DNA of 64,000 nt from Breviolum minutum Mf 1.05b.01. Taxonomy: Eukaryota > Sar > Dinophyceae > Suessiales > Symbiodiniaceae. The stretch covers positions 24,220 through 88,219 of the forward strand of contig DF241138.1 in assembly GCA_000507305.1 (NCBI GenBank), written 5' to 3'. The notes below the pieces were generated by a model. It had not been told where the DNA came from. It saw nothing but the letters and a program-made list of their open reading frames with translations, and searched no databases. This document shows positions 46,141 to 57,041 of this stretch, one piece after another; position 1 is the first letter of the stretch, and every line of letters begins with the position of its first letter. A program made the position numbers and the translations under genes.

Positions 46141-46823
46141 TAAGCAGACACCATTTGCACTTCAGAATGATTAAATAAGACATAACTACGCGAGACGCAT
46201 TTGTAGTTTATCGAATCTCAGTATCGAAATTCTTTCGACGTTGCATGTGACACAGACTTCCCCTTCCAAATGCTTGTTGCAAAACTCTGGCAGGTTGGAT
46301 GCAAGAACTTTTGCAAGTCTTCGGGGCAGCTAGACAGCACTTAACATTCTCGCGCAATTAGTCTGGCCTCTGGAGCCTCCGGACACTTCCAAACTTCCCA
46401 CAGGTTTTGGTCACCAGGATCTCCAACCCTGCAAGTTTGCTGGAGGAGAACACATGCCGTCAAGGGCTCCTCAGAGTGTAACTTCTAAAGTGATTCGAGA
46501 TAGACATTCACTAGTCCTTGTTGTCCTCCTTGCTGTCCTTGCTTCTTGAAATTAGAGTCAATTGAGTCATTATCGGATAATTATCTTCCAAACGTTCCAA
46601 TGCATGAATTTTCCTAGCAGGAGTGCGACTTGTTGGCGATCAGCATGAACAACAGGTACAAGGCGAGTGTCCGTACTCCGCTCAAGATGTGCATGTTTTC
46701 CAACCTTCAAAGTGTCCCCTTGGTCCCCTTACATCCCTCATGCATGGTACCTCTATAACACCCTGTAGTTAAAAGCATCCATGTGTTTGCATGAAGTTTT
46801 CAAATTTTTCGTTTTTCCTCTAG

Positions 46824-47210
46824 GCTATCAATTTTGACAAGTTCAAAGCCGTGATGCTGGCTGCCCTGCGCTCCTTGCTCCTTGTCTTGAGAATTTGAGG
46901 CTGGTGTGCGATGAAGAGTTTCGACTAAAGGATCCTGTTTGGTTCTGGTCTTGCAGAAACACACAAGACATGTAGACGTATCATATAAACTGACAGTCTC
47001 AGTATAGGAGCTCCCAGCTACATTAGCATTCCTTGTTAGATCCTATCATTTCCATTTTTGAATAAATTTCCGTCCGTTTTCGCCACCGATATTGGATCTG
47101 AGGCTCCCAAAGACTTGGAGCACAACACATGAGACAGCCTGGGAGTGGCTTTGGTCCACCATCAGCCGCAATCTCGTAGAAGCCACCACCAAGGCTGGGA
47201 CCCACCGGAT
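46824..47210 (+). CDS. Globin-like protein, second domain G/H-helix exons
   Basis: Exon 46824-46876 (INFDKFKAVMLAALRSL) joins through a GC-AG intron to 47103 (LLPKTWSTTHETAWEWLWST, then ISRNLVEATTKAG). The combined stretch F-x-x-V-M-L-A-A-L-R-x-L-L-P...W...A-W-x-W-L-W is a classic globin G-H helix pair. It lies 0.7 kb behind domain 1 on the same strand, suggesting a protein with at least two globin-like domains. The 0.68-kb stretch 46141-46823 between them holds no recognised exon. Confidence 0.5.
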
Positions 47211-47479
47211 CAGATATTTGATATCAGATTATCATCTTCACTTTTGTAGATGTAGATTAGTCCCCGAAACAAGAGAGGGAAAATGTAGGGTCACTTTCAT
47301 GACAGGATATTGAAATGCTTTAGATGTTCCAGAAGAAGGACTTTTATATGCAAACAGACAAATCGATGTGTCCAACACAAACAGCAAAATCCATGCGTCG
47401 AGCGAAAACAAGACAAAACAAGATACACTTGGAGTGTCAAACTGAGCGTCCAAGATTCTCCGAACCTTTTGGACTGCAG

Positions 47480-47893
47480 GTGAAATCCTTCAAGCCTTAC
47501 AATGCGCATTTGTTCAACACACTTGGAGAAGAGTGCTTCGACCACAAAGTTTCGTCGTAGTGGATAGTCAGAGACGCCACTGGTTTGGCTTTGGATTGTT
47601 TCGATTTTTTCGCTGAATTCTTCGTGCTTTTGATGTCTCGTCTCACATCGCGGCTCAATGAGGCAAAGGGCACACTTCCGAGACACCATTTACACAGACC
47701 CTCTCTTTGCATTCAAGCGCAACGCAGTGTTCCATGCCATGTGCAATGAAGTAAATGTGCTGGGATTTCCTCAAATCTCACCTTCCCTGGATTGTTCTGA
47801 GATGGCTTGGCTAATCTGGATTACGCGAGGACTTCTTCTCCAAGTGTGCGACCAGCCAAGAATGGTTCAAACAGTTGGGAACCCGGCATACTG
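47480..47893 (+). CDS. Exon-like segments downstream of the globin-like gene
   Basis: About 47480-47530 reads VKSFKPYNAHLFNTLGE after an AG, and about 47668-47800 reads AHFRDTIYTDPLFAFKRNAV and onward. Both have coding character and follow the globin-like exons on the same strand, so they may be its 3' exons. No motif is recognised. Confidence 0.3.
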
Positions 47894-48119
47894 AGAGAAA
47901 GCTTGAAAGTTCACAAGACATTCCTATGAAGAACTTGTGCCTTGGATTGGCGAAAATTGAGGTCTCAAACAAGGCTTCACTACATTGCAGACCGAGTCCT
48001 GCGATCTGCTTATGATATGTTTCATTTGCCGAAAGAGGAAACCCGTCAGAAAAGCTCCTAAAGTGATTCTTCTTTTTTTGTGTCTTTGTGAAGGTTGAAA
48101 GCAACCAGTCACTGGTAGG

Positions 48120-48560
48120 ACAAGCAAAATTATCGAAAAGGAGGGTGGTATCTTTAAGGATGCTGTTTTTTGTTTTTTTTGGCTTGTAGGGGGTCTCATG
48201 TTGTGGTTTTTGCAGCTTTTGCAGCAGCCTGTTTGGCTTTTGTGGCTTCTTCGTTTTGTGGCGTTTGTGACTTTTGGGCTTCTAGCGTTTGTGGCTTTTG
48301 CTTTATGTGTTCTATCTTGCCTATGCTTGCGTAGTCGAACATTTGGTTTGGTTGTTTTGTTTATCGTGCTGCATCTTTTATGTTTGGTGTTTTTCTCAAA
48401 GACACAGTTGACGAAGACAGCAGAATCAAAAGGAAGAGCACTGATCAGCAACAGCAAGCACCAACAAGAATAAGAAATCAATAACAAGAAGAACAAGAGC
48501 AGAAATCAAGAAGAAGAAGAAGAAGAAGAAGAACAACAACAACAACATCAAGAAGCAGAA
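48120..48560. repeat. GT-rich and AAG/AAC low-complexity stretch
   Basis: A CTTTTGTGGCTTTTG-like low-complexity block (48200-48310) passes into A-rich sequence with AAG triplets (about 48508-48533) and AAC triplets. Open frames here are compositional artefacts. The following stretch to 49090 holds nothing recognisable. Confidence 0.6.
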
Positions 48561-49104
48561 CCAAAAAAACAAAAGGAGTGGTGGTTGCGCGGCTGGGAAG
48601 ATCCAGCTTCCGCACATCAAGTGCACACGCAGCAACTCCGCTTCAACAACAAGAAAAACAGGAAACAGAAATAAAGCCCAGGCACAACATCATGAAGATT
48701 TTGAATACCGTATTAGAAGAAAATGGCCATGGGAGAATGAAAGGACTTCACAAAAAATGGAATACACCAGGGTGAGCCATGAATAAAACCGAGGGAAACC
48801 CGATCGAAGCCGGATCCTTTTGTCAATTCGAACCTTTCTTGTTCGAGTGCATCGCAATTTTGGCCTTTGGAGCCATGATTTGAGCTTTGATAAACAGCTA
48901 CAGTGCACCAATTCATAGGTTGCTTGGGTTTTTTGGTGTTGTACGGGTTTTTCTTTGGCCTGTTCTTGAAATTATGTGTTTTTTTTTTCACATCTCATTT
49001 GTGATCAAATTTTCATGTCTCTTTTTCCCAGTAAAAGATCATGATTTCTTCCATTGTTGTTTTCTTTTGGGTCAAAAAAACAAAAGGAATTTAGAAATAT
49101 TTTT

Positions 49105-49365
49105 TTTTCATTCAAGGATTTGAGATGTTCATCTCAACGTTCTTAACTCAAAGATTTTGGATTTTCATGTCAAAATTTCCTACTTAAGGATTTGAGATTG
49201 GGATCATGCTTTGAGATGTTCATTTCAATTTTTCCAACCAAAGGATTTGAGATCTAGTTCGCACCTTTTACCACTGAAGGATTTGAGATTAAGATCTGAA
49301 ATTTTCTCACTTAAGGATTTGAGATATTCATCTCGAAATTTTCCATTCAAGGATTTAAGTTTGAG
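49105..49365. repeat. Minisatellite of about 36 bases
   Basis: About seven diverged copies containing AAGGATTTGAGAT followed by a TTCATCTCAAAATTTTCCC-like block. The plus strand reads KDLRSSSHLLPLKDLRLRSE-like peptides; the length, divergence and lack of any flanking exon argue against a protein. The flanks 49366-50586 contain only AT-rich unassigned sequence. Confidence 0.75.
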
Positions 49366-50586
49366 GTCTCCAATGGACATGTCCTTATCAGCAAATATCA
49401 ACAAAACCTGAACAAAAAAATCGCCTTCCAAATCAATACTGAAAATGAATACGGAAATCAGCAAGACAGCAATTTTTCCTGAACATGTGATTTTGTACCT
49501 TCTATTGAAAAAAACAATTTAAAAAAAAAACACCAAATCAATTTCAATATGCAAGTATCGATTTCTTTGATACCCAGGGTAATGTGCTAACTCTGCGACT
49601 TGGTTGATAGGAAACTCTTTTTGGATAAACGCCATATAAGTCGTTTTGCGTTTTCCTCCGATGTTAGAAGAACCGATTCTTCGATCAGTTGTGATAGCAA
49701 GGGCCTAAGCTTTAACCTCCCGGAATTCAGCGCTGTTTCCGCAAACAGTTGAAACCTTCAAGCCCGGGAGACCACATGTTGATGATCTGCGTTGCTTCAT
49801 CATCTTCGAGTTCGCATCATTTCCGACAATCCGATCCCGATGAAATTGAAGTTTTCAGTGACGCTTTCGCAATTTTTCGACGTCGTTTACTACTCGGCAG
49901 TGTTTTTCAGAACGATACTGTGGACGTCTTTCACTACTAGGCATGTAAGATTGAATTTCTTCATTTTTTTCTACTGGATACGGATCATTGGCGATTTCTC
50001 CTTATTTTACGATGACAACTTCTGTCAGGCACAATGTTTTGACTAAACAGGTTTAATAGAGGCCTATGCGCTACAGTATGTCCACGCCTACTACAAGAGC
50101 TTACCCATGATAACTGTCATCAGTGTGTGTAGATTGTGCGTATCATTCTGTATATTGGGATGTGTTTCGGTGAGCAAGATGGATGCATGATGATGCATGT
50201 ACTGTATGTTATTTGATCCCATCTATGAGATGTGTGCGCATACACGTTCACACCAGTAATGGAAGAATTGGCATCGATAGCCCTTTTTTTTGTTGCCAGG
50301 GTTTTGTACATCTCACGTACATGATTTGTTCCATCAACAGTACTCCTGCATGTAGCCTTTGGTATTTCAAAACGGTGTGCGCACATACCACATATTTGTA
50401 ATACAACACGGGACGATTCAAAAGAAAACATACGTATTAACACATATATGTATACTGTATACTTACATTTATATTTTGTGCATGCAATATGTGCATGCAC
50501 CTATATTATATATACGTGTAAACCCATGTTGAAGCCTACATTTTTTTACAAAAATGCATATATCATATCACAATTGTGTATATATG

Positions 50587-50615
50587 TATTTTTTGCCTCA
50601 ACATTTGGCTCCAAC
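50587..50615 (+). promoter_or_regulatory. Two degenerate spliced-leader-like stretches before the glycosyltransferase
   Basis: TATTTTTTGCCTCAAC and ATTTGGCTCCAAC follow each other directly, 28-56 bases before the chosen ATG. Each resembles the end of the dinoflagellate spliced leader (CATTTTGGCTCAAG) with a few changes. Tandem leader relics are the expected mark of repeated trans-splicing and retroposition. The matches are imperfect. Confidence 0.3.
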
Positions 50616-50642
50616 ATAATTCTCTCGCTGTTACTTTTGGGG

Positions 50643-51860
50643 ATGTCCCCAGAGTTCATTTCGTTGTACCGGGCCCCTTTCATGATATTTGCAGTGGTAT
50701 TGGTGCTTGGCATAGGCCACTGTGCAAAAACTCCCGCTATTTCGCACAATGTCAGTGGCGAACAGCAAATTTCAAGTCTGATCCAGTTTCAGTTCTTCCC
50801 CCGAGATGAATTTTCTGATTCATCATTCATCAGGAAAATCAAATGTGAACGCAACCTTGGACGCCTTCCTGAAGGCATTGTGCCCGAAATTGAACCCATT
50901 TCACAACCGATTGATGCCATCCCGTGCAAACTTTGTGTGGTGCATAGCACGCCTGTCATCTATTTTCTTGTCATGCATGACGGTTTGGGATCGAGGCTTA
51001 TGTCCGTCCTTTCAAACTTGGCCCTTGCGTGGAACCGCTCCTTCTCTTTTGGAGGCTTGATTGAGACCCCCTCTTTTAGGCAGGAACACGAGAAAGAGAA
51101 GCACCACCAGCTCAGTGTTTTGCTGGGTTTCGACTACGATCAACTTCGTCCCCCATTGCGACGACTACACTTTGGGACATGTGTGGGTTCAGAAGGTGGA
51201 GACACGCAAGTGCAGCAAAGGTTGGACCAAATTCCGCAGGGAACAAGGGACATATTCTTGGTTTCAACAGGAACGCAAAGTGCAGACTCACTTTTTACGC
51301 CTAGTTTTGTACGAAGATGGCGTGAAATTTCTGGCCTTCAAAAAGTACCAGCGACACATTTCAAGAAGTGTGGCATCAACATCGCTTTGCACGTCCGGCG
51401 TGGTGATGTCGGCCGGCAAATGTATTCAAAGAAGTTCGTCACGGATGAGGTACAGATTCAAGTGGCTGAAAAAGTCCAGGCTTTCCTTCCCGACTCTTGC
51501 GTGCACGTTTTCAGCACTACTTTTGATCATGCGCATCGGAACCAAACATATAGCCCTTCAGATTTCACGAAGTATCACCGTGTTGGCTTTCAAGTGCACT
51601 TGGACAATCCGGAAATTGATGATATGGCGCATTTTGCCAAAGCTGATGTTACCATTTGCACTACGGGTACTTTTTGTTTAGCTGTTTCTATGTTAAACCC
51701 GAAGTGCGTTCTGGTTTCAAATCAGCACTCACGAATTCCCGCACTAAACCGTATTCTCTATGACACAAGCAACGGCAAGATTGATCTGGAGGAACAAAAC
51801 AGTCTGCATCATTGCCTACAGACGCAAGTCTTGAAGGTCAAAGACCAGACGACTGTGTGA
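50643..51860 (+). CDS. Membrane-anchored glycosyltransferase, fucosyltransferase-like, single exon
   Basis: An intronless 405-codon gene. The start at 50643 (MSPEFISLYRAP) is chosen because it places a hydrophobic signal anchor (FMIFAVVLVLGIGHC, residues 13-27) at the N-terminus; the frame is open further upstream but that part is AT-rich and not protein-like. The lumenal domain contains HDGLGSRLMSVLSNLALAWN and the key motif HVRRGD (residues 250-255), a nucleotide-sugar-binding motif of the alpha-1,2/alpha-1,6 and protein O-fucosyltransferase type. DDMAHFAKADVTICTTGTFC follows where such enzymes carry their donor-binding loop. A type II Golgi enzyme adding fucose (or a related sugar) is the best guess; acceptor unknown. 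An intronless gene among intron-rich neighbours suggests retroposition. Confidence 0.75.
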   Translation: MSPEFISLYRAPFMIFAVVLVLGIGHCAKTPAISHNVSGEQQISSLIQFQFFPRDEFSDSSFIRKIKCERNLGRLPEGIVPEIEPISQPIDAIPCKLCVVHSTPVIYFLVMHDGLGSRLMSVLSNLALAWNRSFSFGGLIETPSFRQEHEKEKHHQLSVLLGFDYDQLRPPLRRLHFGTCVGSEGGDTQVQQRLDQIPQGTRDIFLVSTGTQSADSLFTPSFVRRWREISGLQKVPATHFKKCGINIALHVRRGDVGRQMYSKKFVTDEVQIQVAEKVQAFLPDSCVHVFSTTFDHAHRNQTYSPSDFTKYHRVGFQVHLDNPEIDDMAHFAKADVTICTTGTFCLAVSMLNPKCVLVSNQHSRIPALNRILYDTSNGKIDLEEQNSLHHCLQTQVLKVKDQTTV

Positions 51861-52238
51861 TACATAGTTGCTATGGCAAGGCGCAAGGCAACGACTTTGC
51901 AAAAGAAAAAGCTGTAAAAATCCAAAAAGGCAGAAGCAAGGAAAAGAGGAAAAGTGCACAGATGAAGAATTGAAGAAAGACTGTTTCAAAAATGAAAAAA
52001 TTGGCAGGAAACAATGGACGAGCTGTCTGCTCTGGGCCTTCGTCATGTAGGCCTGGCCAGCTATTTCTCTATTTCTCGTTGGCTAACGAAACGAGAAGTC
52101 TCAGAGCATCACCCAGGACCCACCTCAACAAGCGAATTCAACATTTTCTCCACAATATATTTCACTCATCTTTTGTGACAAATCTTTGTCAGTAAATTTT
52201 TGTAGCTTTCGCAAATGTTAAGCTTTTCTGCCAAACAT
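51861..52238. other. Spacer between the glycosyltransferase and channel gene 3
   Basis: No recognised feature. An A-rich, Lys-encoding stretch lies at 51900-52010. Confidence 0.4.
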
Positions 52239-53600
52239 TCTCTCATGGAAGGCTACGGCGTCCCCATTGAGCTCTTTGCGCCCTTCACGGATTCCTGCGT
52301 CGTGGTGATGAAGCGCCTCATCGAATCCATCGCCAAAGACGTCCCTTGGCAGAATGGTGTTAAGGTGTTGGATGGTTGGATGCCAAGTGGATGGTGTTAA
52401 GGTGTTGGATGGTTGGATGCCAAGTGGATGGTGTTGGTGTTGGTGAATTCTTGTCTTGTGTGTTTTTTGTGGTTTTTTTCCAGCTACACATTGCACTGCC
52501 TGGCATCAGGAGACTGTGAAGCTCAGCCAATTTGGGGCACAAGAAGACGGTGTGATCCTGGCAAAAAGTGGAGTGAACGATGCTAGGCTCTGAATTTTGC
52601 TAATTTTGCTTGGCAAAAAAAACATAAGCATCCCCAAACCATTTACTTACACGACCACGTGCAAGTGTGCAAGTGGTCCATGAGTTCCAAAAAACATTCC
52701 CTTTTCCGCCTAACCTTGGCATACTTTGTCATACTTTTGGGTGCCATAAGATGCAGCACTTGTAGAATGGCACCATGACAAGGAAACTGAAGCAGCTGAC
52801 CTCATGCTCGAGGGATTCCGCTGGGCTATTGGTGACTTGTGGCAAGAAGTCCAGCTTGAAGATGGCAACTTGTGGAGTGAGACAGAAATGTTTGATCACT
52901 TTCGGGATATCTCTTGCATTTGGAAGATGAGGAAACAGAATGCAATCCCGGTTATTTTCTCATATGTTTCACTCCAATGACCGTTGGTCCATCACTTGGG
53001 CTGAAACTGCAGTAAGGCCTTGGGCCTTTTTATTAACTTTGCCCATCGTTACCCGAAAAGAATCACCAAAGCGGGATCCGAAAATATGATCAGGGGTGTT
53101 TCCTTCTAGCAAGAGTAGCGGCGGATTGTTTAGAACCTTTCGTGTCAACTGCAGCGGAGATTGCAGCGGACGGTGTTTGATAGCAATCCACTTTCCACAA
53201 ATCACTTTTGATTTTTCTACTTAATCCCTTCCTTACTTTTGCCTATTGATAGTTCGATCATTGGAATTTCCAAGGTTTGGTTGCCCGTGTGCTGATGCGC
53301 ACGATCACAGAAGGTTCAACGTCCGTGATGCAACTTAGCAAAGTTCTTCAATTTTTCCCGCCAAGTTGTGCTCAAACTCTTGTTCTGATAGTGAGATGAT
53401 GAACAAGTCGCAGTTTCCAAGGCAATCGATCAATGCAGATGATGCGAAGTTGCTGACGAAGTCCTTGAAGGAAGCACCACGAGTATCATGGCCTGTCCTT
53501 TGGAACTTGGATGGGCTGACGGCGGCTGACGGGTCCAAAATCAAAGATCACTTCAGCATTTCTTTTCGAGAAAGTTTCGAGAGACTCGATCCAAGGGAGA
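52239..53600 (+). CDS. Channel gene 3, N-terminal cytosolic exons (tentative)
   Basis: Exon-like segments on one strand: about 52239-52357 (MEGYGVPIELFAPFTDSCVV and on) ending at a GT; about 52489-52585 (THCTAWHQETVKLSQFGAQE); about 52762-52935 (ETEAADLMLEGFRWAIGDLW, then ETEMFDHFRDISCIWKMR); and about 53399-53600 (NKSQFPRQSINADDAKLLTK and on). They are soluble, helical and charged, as expected of the cytosolic N-terminus of the channel whose membrane part follows. No named domain is recognised, and a separate gene cannot be excluded. A 37-base unit is duplicated in tandem at 52356-52429, exactly at the first donor. Confidence 0.35.
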
Positions 53601-54279
53601 ACGCAGCAACCTGCTACTGCGGGTCCGTGTTGGCAGCCAATGCATTTCACCTTTGTACTGGGCTCTTAGGACGCAGATGTCATGTTGTGCTTCGTGAGTT
53701 TGATGGTTAATTTTTGGGAAAACATAAAAGATAAGCGAGCATCGGGTAAGCGAGCAACGAGTGTCACGGGTTTGGCGAAATCGACCAGCCAACAGTGTGC
53801 ATTCCTTGGCCAGAATGCGGGGAGATGTTCCGAATCAGGATCAGACTGTCAGAACCGATTCAATGCTTTGCATTCTAGAATGTTCCATCTCACCACTTCC
53901 ATGTGGGATAGGTTGTATTCTGTTCTATTCTTTATGATTTTATAGCTACCATTTAGTTGCAATGTTGCGCTGGATTTTGCTAGGAGCGGAGCTCACACAG
54001 CGGCCAAGACTATGCTTCAAGACATGCTCACCATTCGAGCCGTTTCTGGACAGCAACAAAAACAGAACGGGTTGTAGTAGTTTGACGAGGCCACAGGTGG
54101 TTCAGAAGACATGGCTACCTGTTTAATTCTTTGTTTGCTTGCTTTTGTGTCCAAAGCTGGGAGCAGCATCACGCATCTAAGAGATTCAATAGAATTGCTT
54201 TTGATCTCATCAGGGAGAAGAAGAATAGGTAGGCTGAACCAGTTCACAAGTTCTGATTGGGATTCATGCTAACCATTCC

Positions 54280-55200
54280 AGATTTCGCTGCATCCAAACT
54301 TGATTCCAAGGACAGAGACCGGTACTACTACGGTGTGAATGACATTTTCAGGCGCATTTTTTTTTCTCTTGCACAGATGTTTCCAGGTTTGCCGGGTCGT
54401 CAAAAATCATCGTTTTTTAACGTACCTTTGGAGGCTGCAACCGGACGTAGCAGAGCACATCCTGTTGGAAGCTCCTCTTTTGGCTGTGGTTCTCTTGGAT
54501 GGTTTGATTTGGCGCTCGCATAAGACCAAGGCCTCAGCCAAAAGCTTTTCTTGGATTTCAACACCTTTTTTTCCTCGTGCTTTGCACAGTTTTTTATACA
54601 TGTTTCCAGTTTCCAGTTTCCACCTAAATTTGTATTCCAATCTATTTTGCTACAATGTGATTTGCTCGAATTTGCTTTTGTCGTGTGGTTTATCCGTAAT
54701 TTTGGATCTTTGTTGATAGGAAGGCTTGCGACCGGTGATTTACTACTGCGAGCATTTGGTGAAAGACATGGATGAAACGAAGACTTTCTCGAGAGCTTTG
54801 ATTAGCTTCGTAAAATATGACAACCCAAAGACGATCATGCATCCGATGCTGGTGTTTGTGCTGGATATACTTTGGGAGCATTTGGCCTCTTGGATGCATT
54901 GATTTGCACTGATGCAACAGAAATCCAACAAATTGACATTAATGAGCTTGTGACAACAGTCTTTGTAAAGGACGAGGAACAAAAGATGACAAAGAGAAAC
55001 TGTTGGAAAGAAATTACAAACAGTTGGACATAGTCTCAACATACTTGGATGGCACTTGTGTGATCGTATATGAACCTTGGATCCTGCGAAGGGCTGCAGA
55101 TCCAAGTTCGTCCTGCTGTTGGTGTGTGAACCTTTCAAATATATTGTCAAATTATGCTGGCCATGCCATCTCAGACACAAATACCTTCGAAATAAATTAG
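54280..55200 (+). CDS. Channel gene 3, pre-S1 exons (TRP-like)
   Basis: Segments: about 54290-54350 (LDSKDRDRYYYGVNDIF); about 54385-54535 (FLTYLWRLQPDVAEHILLEA and on); 54720-54900 (EGLRPVIYYCEHLVKDMDET, then FSRALISFVKYDNPKTIMHP, then MLVFVLDILWEHLASWMH); about 54985-55120 (DKEKLLERNYKQLDIVSTYL). The pattern D-N-P-x-x-I-x-H-P followed by a hydrophobic helix and L-W resembles the linker before S1 in TRP-type channels. This is a resemblance by eye; ankyrin repeats are not evident. Confidence 0.4.
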
Positions 55201-55489
55201 CCTATATGTCAATGGGAAATGCTGTAGAATGCTTCAAGGTCTTTCCAACTTTCTTCAAAAGGGTCAAGACTGACATGACATTATAGCCAAATATATCAAA
55301 CAGTGACCAACAATCAATGAAGATCAATCGGAATTCCCAGTTGATATGTCTTTTGAATTCTAATCAAGAACAGTGTAATGGTATGTTTCAACTTCAAAGT
55401 GGAATATGTGTGCAGAGATTGATGTTTGATGCTTGTGCAAGATTGTGCTATGAGTGTGGCATGGCGGCAGTGCACGGACTGCTGGCTTC

Positions 55490-55740
55490 CCTTTAAACAA
55501 TGCGCTCGCCTTGCTCGCCACAAGGCAAGACTGACCTTTTTCCTCGACAGAGTCCTGACAATGATCAGTTTTGTCTTCTTCCTGCTGGCGACATGCTTCT
55601 CGATTTGGGGAGATGCGCAGACACACATGATTTGTAGACGGTATGACACATTTTTCAGAAGATATATAAGAGAATTAGTTGTGGAGTTGGGAGGCGTTGA
55701 GTTTTGGCCTTTTGAAGTGAAGTCAGCTAAGGCATTCTGA
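55490..55740 (+). CDS. Channel gene 3, first membrane helix exon
   Basis: Encodes CARLARHKARLTFFLDRVLT followed by MISFVFFLLATCFSIWG, a membrane helix preceded by basic residues, then RRYDTFFRRYIRELVVELGG. It fits S1 and the S1-S2 linker of the channel. The open frame runs from 55426 to a stop at 55740; the splice edges are not fixed. Confidence 0.4.
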
Positions 55741-56382
55741 ACCGACCAGATATGATTCAGGATCAAACGTGACCTGGCAGATATCATGAGCTTGCTAGGA
55801 GTTTATGAATAAATTCTTGTTCATTCCTGCCGCAGAGTAGTTTGCATAGAGTCGGCACTTTTTGGAATACAGTATTTCATGTTTATCACAAAGTTCAAAC
55901 GTCCAACATCGTGGGAATTTAAGGGTATCCCCCAATGAACGCTCCCACGAAAGAGGGGCTTATTAAATGACAATGTACCAAATTTGCAACAAATGCATGC
56001 TGATGCCAAGGGGTCAAGTGCTTCTTGCCTCTTCTCGTGCATTGGTCTACTCCTTGGGCTTTCTCCGGCTGCTCTATTGGCACACTTGTCAGACATACAA
56101 GGCGTATGCCCACAAGGAGCCAAACTCAGTCTAATCAATGATGGATGGAACGACTCCAAATGACTTGCAAATCATAGATGCATGCGCAAGCACATGAGCA
56201 GCACAATGCCACAAGATACAAAGAGCAATTGAAATCTTCCAGGGACAAATTTCGTCAAATTCAATCGTAGAGTCATGTATAATTCATTGATAGGAAAGGA
56301 TTTGTCAAATATTAACACATAAACATATTAGATTATTTATTATTAGATTTTCAACCGCTATTCTAATTCCCATGCTGGATAC

Positions 56383-57041
56383 TTGGGTTTTTACAAAGAT
56401 TTGACTAATGTGTGTCCAAGTGGGGAGACAAGGAATCCTGCTTCAATCAGCATCTACCAGAAAAAATCAGCCAAAGATGGAGACACAGCCTGGTATCGTT
56501 TTTGGACATTGCAAATCCTTCCTACTGGGTCCACTTCCACCCTCTCCCAGGACACAGAGAAAGTCTTTTGCATGCTGAAACTTCCGCGGTACTTGCTACG
56601 GGGTCCAGAAATCTTTAGCTTCGTGTTGATGCTCAACATGATTGCTATGATGACAGTCTCTCGATTGAATTTGATGACACAACACGGTTGTTTTTGAAGT
56701 GTTTGCAAGGCCCACACACTTCGAGTAGTTCTGTATGCATAACATAAAACTAGAGCAAATGTTTATGAATTGTAAGTCAGTGAGATAAACCATTTTTGAC
56801 TTTTGTGATGTCGGCGTCTCACGTGTGTCAAGGAGCTATGTTGTCACTTGTCACTTCTATGATTCTGTTGTTTGGTGCTCTTCACTTGTCATTTGAGAAC
56901 ATCATATTTCCTGTTTCTTTCATAGATATATCTTCGATATACGGTACATCACGGTACGCAGGTCGAGCCGATGTTCCACTGCATCGCTTCTGCCTCAGAG
57001 GCGAAGATTTCAGGATGTTCATGGGATTTTCGATCCGGTGA
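56383..57041 (+). CDS. Channel gene 3, further membrane exons
   Basis: About 56383-56697 contains TAWYRFWTLQILPT, then LPRYLLRGPEIFSFVLMLNM and a membrane-like IAMMTVSRLN. About 56866-57041 contains FGALHLSFENIIFPVSF and HRFCLRGEDFRMFMGFS. These plausibly form S2-S4 parts of the channel; no clear Arg-every-third-residue S4 is seen, so it may be TRP-like rather than strongly voltage-gated. The block 56614-56775 is duplicated at 63601-63762. Confidence 0.35.
56614..56775 (+). repeat. 162-bp direct duplicate, copy 1 (within channel gene 3)
   Basis: Matches 63601-63762 over 162 bases without a gap and with about six mismatches. This copy includes the end of a membrane-like exon and following sequence. 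Confidence 0.92.

Noticed and set aside
49211-49411. Leucine-rich repeat-like protein (KDLRxxS units)
   Set aside because: Minisatellite reading in AT-rich sequence without flanking exons; units diverge at DNA level as in non-coding repeats.
50448-50642. Longer N-terminus for the glycosyltransferase from an ATG at 50448
   Set aside because: The upstream codons are AT-rich, Cys/Tyr/Ile-heavy and unlike the rest of the protein; the signal anchor sits naturally after the ATG at 50643.
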